The translations under genes were made by a program, and so were the position numbers. A DNA stretch of 64,000 bases from Coniferiporia sulphurascens (lineage: Eukaryota > Basidiomycota > Agaricomycetes > Hymenochaetales > Hymenochaetaceae), in NCBI GenBank assembly GCA_002794785.1, contig NBBA01000014.1, positions 620,001-684,000 of the forward strand. The letters run 5' to 3'. The notes under the pieces were generated by a model that was not told where the DNA came from, searched no databases, and worked only from the letters and a program-made list of their open reading frames with translations. Shown here piece by piece: positions 61,319 through 64,000 of this stretch; the stretch's first letter is position 1, and the number at the start of each line of letters is the position of its first letter.

Positions 61319-62778
61319 ATGGGCATTTTGTACCCCCGTGTCTCAGGTCCGTTTTTCACTAGTTTGTCAATTCTCCGCACATGTACATCAATCCGTGCCA
61401 TTCAATTACGCCTCACTTCAGCCCTTCCTGACTACTTATTCTTTGCTATGAGCCTACTTTTTTTCTTCTCCCGCTCTGTATGCTTCGCCCCTGCACCGAT
61501 CCTCTCCCTATTTTCTTATTTTGGCCGAACTTATCTCTTTCACCTTTAGCATCTTGATATCTTTTTGTTCGAGTATCGCTGTGTTTATCAATCACGACGT
61601 ACGACTCCTCTTACGACCTTTTAATGAACTACCTTTGTTTCATCTGACGCATAGCCTGCCGCCCGAGACGGCTTGAGGACGCGTGGTCTGCTAATCAAGA
61701 CTTGATATTCCGACAAGTCTGGCCCGGGTACAATGGCATATTTTAAATCATGACTCGTTAATTTGACACACCGCATGGTGCCGTATACAACGCTCGTTCT
61801 GGCTGCACAAACGTCGAGGTATATTCTCTGGCCAATATGAACACAGAAAACATTAAGTATACTGTTACGATGATACGCCATTTCGACTGTGCCTGTCTGT
61901 GAGTTTCTCATTGAGCCCGGCAGGGCTACGAACGACAGTGCAATAAGGTCTGTGCAGACTGCAGATACTAGGCACCTCCTTCAAACGCCATAAGACGGCT
62001 TACCGATACAAGACGCCAGCTTATCCGATTCCTAAGCACATTTCTGGAGACGATCAGTAACTCGGCTTACAGAAGTCTTGCCCCCCCGCACCACCGCGGC
62101 TGCGAGAACTAATTGTGTGTTTCTGCGTTGAAGTGGCCGAGTAGTCGACCGTTATGCGGGCGTATTGTGCAGTTCCGGAACACGGCTCGTCTGACTGGGA
62201 CTTGTTGAAAAATGTAACGAGGGGCGACGTCGACCGCGCTGCCTCTGGCTACTTGTCCGCTTAGAAGTGTACATTGCACCGTAGTAACATACTCGTGAAA
62301 GGTCAACTTGAGGATTTGCCTCGTACACAGCTCTGACACAGGGGTCACAAGAATTTTAATGACATATGAAAGCCCAGACGTTGCCAGAAGCAGATATCTT
62401 CGTGCACCTGCTGCTTCGTCATTGTTATTCTTTTTTTTCCAGCATGCTATGGTGGGCTTGAAGTGTAGCGGGGTCAATCGCACATTGACTCAGGTCCGAG
62501 CCTTTGTTGCGCTCAACTACCATTAGATCGGTTAACCGTAGGATGGGCGGAACAACGGGATGGGTAGGCGTTTCCCCCAAGTCAAATTTAGGCGACTGAG
62601 AATCCAGCCATAAGATTGTCAAGCTTGTGAGTAAACATGAGGGGTATCAAAGCAGAGCAGGTGCACTGGCAGTGAGGGGGAAGATCCATACCCAAATCGG
62701 GACGCATTTTTGCATCGAGCCTGCTGCTTCAACAGCGTCCACGACCCCGCTTTCCTCCATTATTTTCTATCTAACGAC
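61319..62778. other. Intergenic region, no gene seen
   Basis: 1.46 kb between the coiled-coil protein gene and SURF6. The first 250 bp are T/C-rich, likely 3' UTR. The remainder has only short ORFs without motifs. CTTTCCTCCATTATTTTCTATC just before the SURF6 ATG is typical of a fungal leader. Confidence 0.5.
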
Positions 62779-64000
62779 ATGCCGGCGTCCGCCGCAGAAC
62801 TAAAAGCGTCGCTCGAAGGCCACAACGCCGAGTTCGAGGCGCTCCTGAGGCTTATACCCGCAAAATACTACCTCGTTCCCGAAGACACGGGAGAACAAGT
62901 TCGTCGGCTAGAAAACACCACGAAAATTTATTTCTGACCCCCTCCTCCAAAAAAGTCCACAAAATACCAGAAGAACAAGTCGAAGCAAAAAGCGCCGAAG
63001 CAGGCGATAAAGGAGGCGACCAAGAAGGCGAAGCGGGACAAGGTGCGCCGAGAGCTGGGTATTTTTGTGGGACGGACAGTGAAAACTTATGCACTAAAAT
63101 TATGGGAAAGCTCGACCCGGCTAATGATAAGAGTATCGTTGAGCTGCAGGAGGAAGCCGCTAAGAAGAAGGCGGAGCTGTCCGGTCTAGGTTCGAAGAAG
63201 AAGGGCAAGGGGAAGGCGCAAAGCGACGAGTCTGGCTCGGATGCCGACGATCTCGAACTGGATATGGGTGCTATGGATGTCGACGGGGAAGGAGATGAAT
63301 CCGACGAGGACGTCGAATATAAACCGATGGAGGCGTCGGGCAGCGTCGAGGTGTTGCGTGCGAAGTTGCGCGCGCGTGTGGAGGAGCTGCGTCAGAAGAA
63401 GGGGCCGAAGAACGGCGGGGGCAGTGATGCGGGAAGTCGAGACGAACTTCTGGAGGAGCGCCGACAACAGCGCGCTGCAATGCGCGAACGGAGAAGGAAG
63501 GAGACGAGGGAGAGGCGGAGGCGGGAAGAGGAGGAGAGAGGGAGGAGGGGCAAAGGCAAGGATAAGCAAGCCACGAGCGGCCCGCAAACGAAGGTAGCAG
63601 CCTTTCTCTTTAATTCATTCCGCTTTCAACTGATAACGGTGCCCTCTATAGAATCAACTTATCGTCCCAGACGTCTCTGCGCAGGCCTCTTCGCATGACC
63701 CTTCCTCAAAATACACAAACGTCGCCTTCTCCACCCTCTCCGGCTCCGCACCGGCGGTCAGCAAGTCGCTAAAGACGTCGTCCAACCCTACACAGGCGCT
63801 CGCACAGCTCGCAAAGCGCGCGGAGGCACGCGCTGGGCTGCCCGCGGACAAACAAAGAGAGCTCGCAACGCGCGAGGCGTGGGCGAAGGCAGGTGCGCGC
63901 GTTGCGGGCGCGAAGGTGCACGACGACGCGGGCCGCCTGCAGAAGGCCGTGAAACGCCGCGAGCGCGAGAAGGTAAAGAGCAAAAAGGGCTGGGAGGAGC
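62779..64000 (+). CDS. RRP14: Ribosome-biogenesis protein SURF6/RRP14 (5' part, cut by window end)
   Basis: Nucleolar RNA-binding protein needed for 40S and 60S assembly. Exons: 62779-62898, 62971-63042, 63111-63593 and 63652 to beyond the window end. The N-terminal domain reads MPASAAELKASLEGHNAEFE ALLRLIPAKYYL (residues 1-32), followed by the basic KNKSKQKAPKQAIKEATKKA and LDPANDKSI. After an acidic linker comes the SURF6 domain: VLRAKLRARVEELRQKKGP, DELLEERRQQRAAMRERRRK, NQLIVPDVS, YTNVAFSTL, KTSSNPTQALAQLAKR and GAKVHDDAGRLQKAVKRRER. The frame is open at 64000. All three introns are 50-75 nt and lie at phase 0. Confidence 0.93.

Overview
The window looks like nuclear DNA of a filamentous basidiomycete, most likely a mushroom-forming Agaricomycete. 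The genes are cut by many 47-95 nt GT-AG introns (a few are GC-AG). They include a chitin synthase fused to a myosin head, a basidiomycete-style F-box protein, LCB1, ATG1 and SURF6, and there is a Tad-like LINE. No prokaryotic operon, CRISPR array, virus or toxin gene is apparent. Exon joins were made by eye from splice signals, reading phase and family motifs, without transcript data.

Layout. 1-13.5 kb is gene-poor: one doubtful multi-pass membrane-protein gene (about 2.6-4.3 kb), then about 9 kb of apparently non-coding DNA with low-complexity tracts, including a 2 kb purine-rich strand. 13.5-15.5 kb (minus) is a four-exon bZIP transcription factor with a long Gln/His-rich tail. 17.9-24.4 kb (minus) is an almost intact LINE with a 17-bp target-site duplication, inserted among older DNA-transposon-like inverted repeats (17.7-25.7 kb). 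25.7-29.6 kb is repeat-rich spacer holding one intron-containing tRNA-Thr gene. From 29.6 kb the window becomes gene-dense: a transaldolase-like protein lacking the catalytic lysine (+), the PP2A activator PTPA (+), an F-box protein (+), the myosin-head chitin synthase (-), the SPOUT protein-arginine methyltransferase SFM1 (+), serine palmitoyltransferase LCB1 (-), a PHO13-type HAD phosphatase (-), a 6-phosphofructo-2-kinase/fructose-2,6-bisphosphatase (+), ATG1 (+), an uncharacterised Ser/Pro-rich coiled-coil protein (+) and the 5' part of SURF6/RRP14 (+), cut by the window end.

How the genes relate. Most are conserved housekeeping genes of unrelated function. Two pairs are divergent and may share a promoter: chitin synthase/SFM1 (316 bp apart) and PHO13/PFKFB (659 bp apart). 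The second is biochemically suggestive, because PHO13-type phosphatases remove 2-phospholactate, an inhibitor of the PFKFB kinase. The least conventional gene is the transaldolase-fold protein in which the Schiff-base Lys, the catalytic Glu and a catalytic Thr are all replaced. I found no convincing, wholly new multi-gene system.
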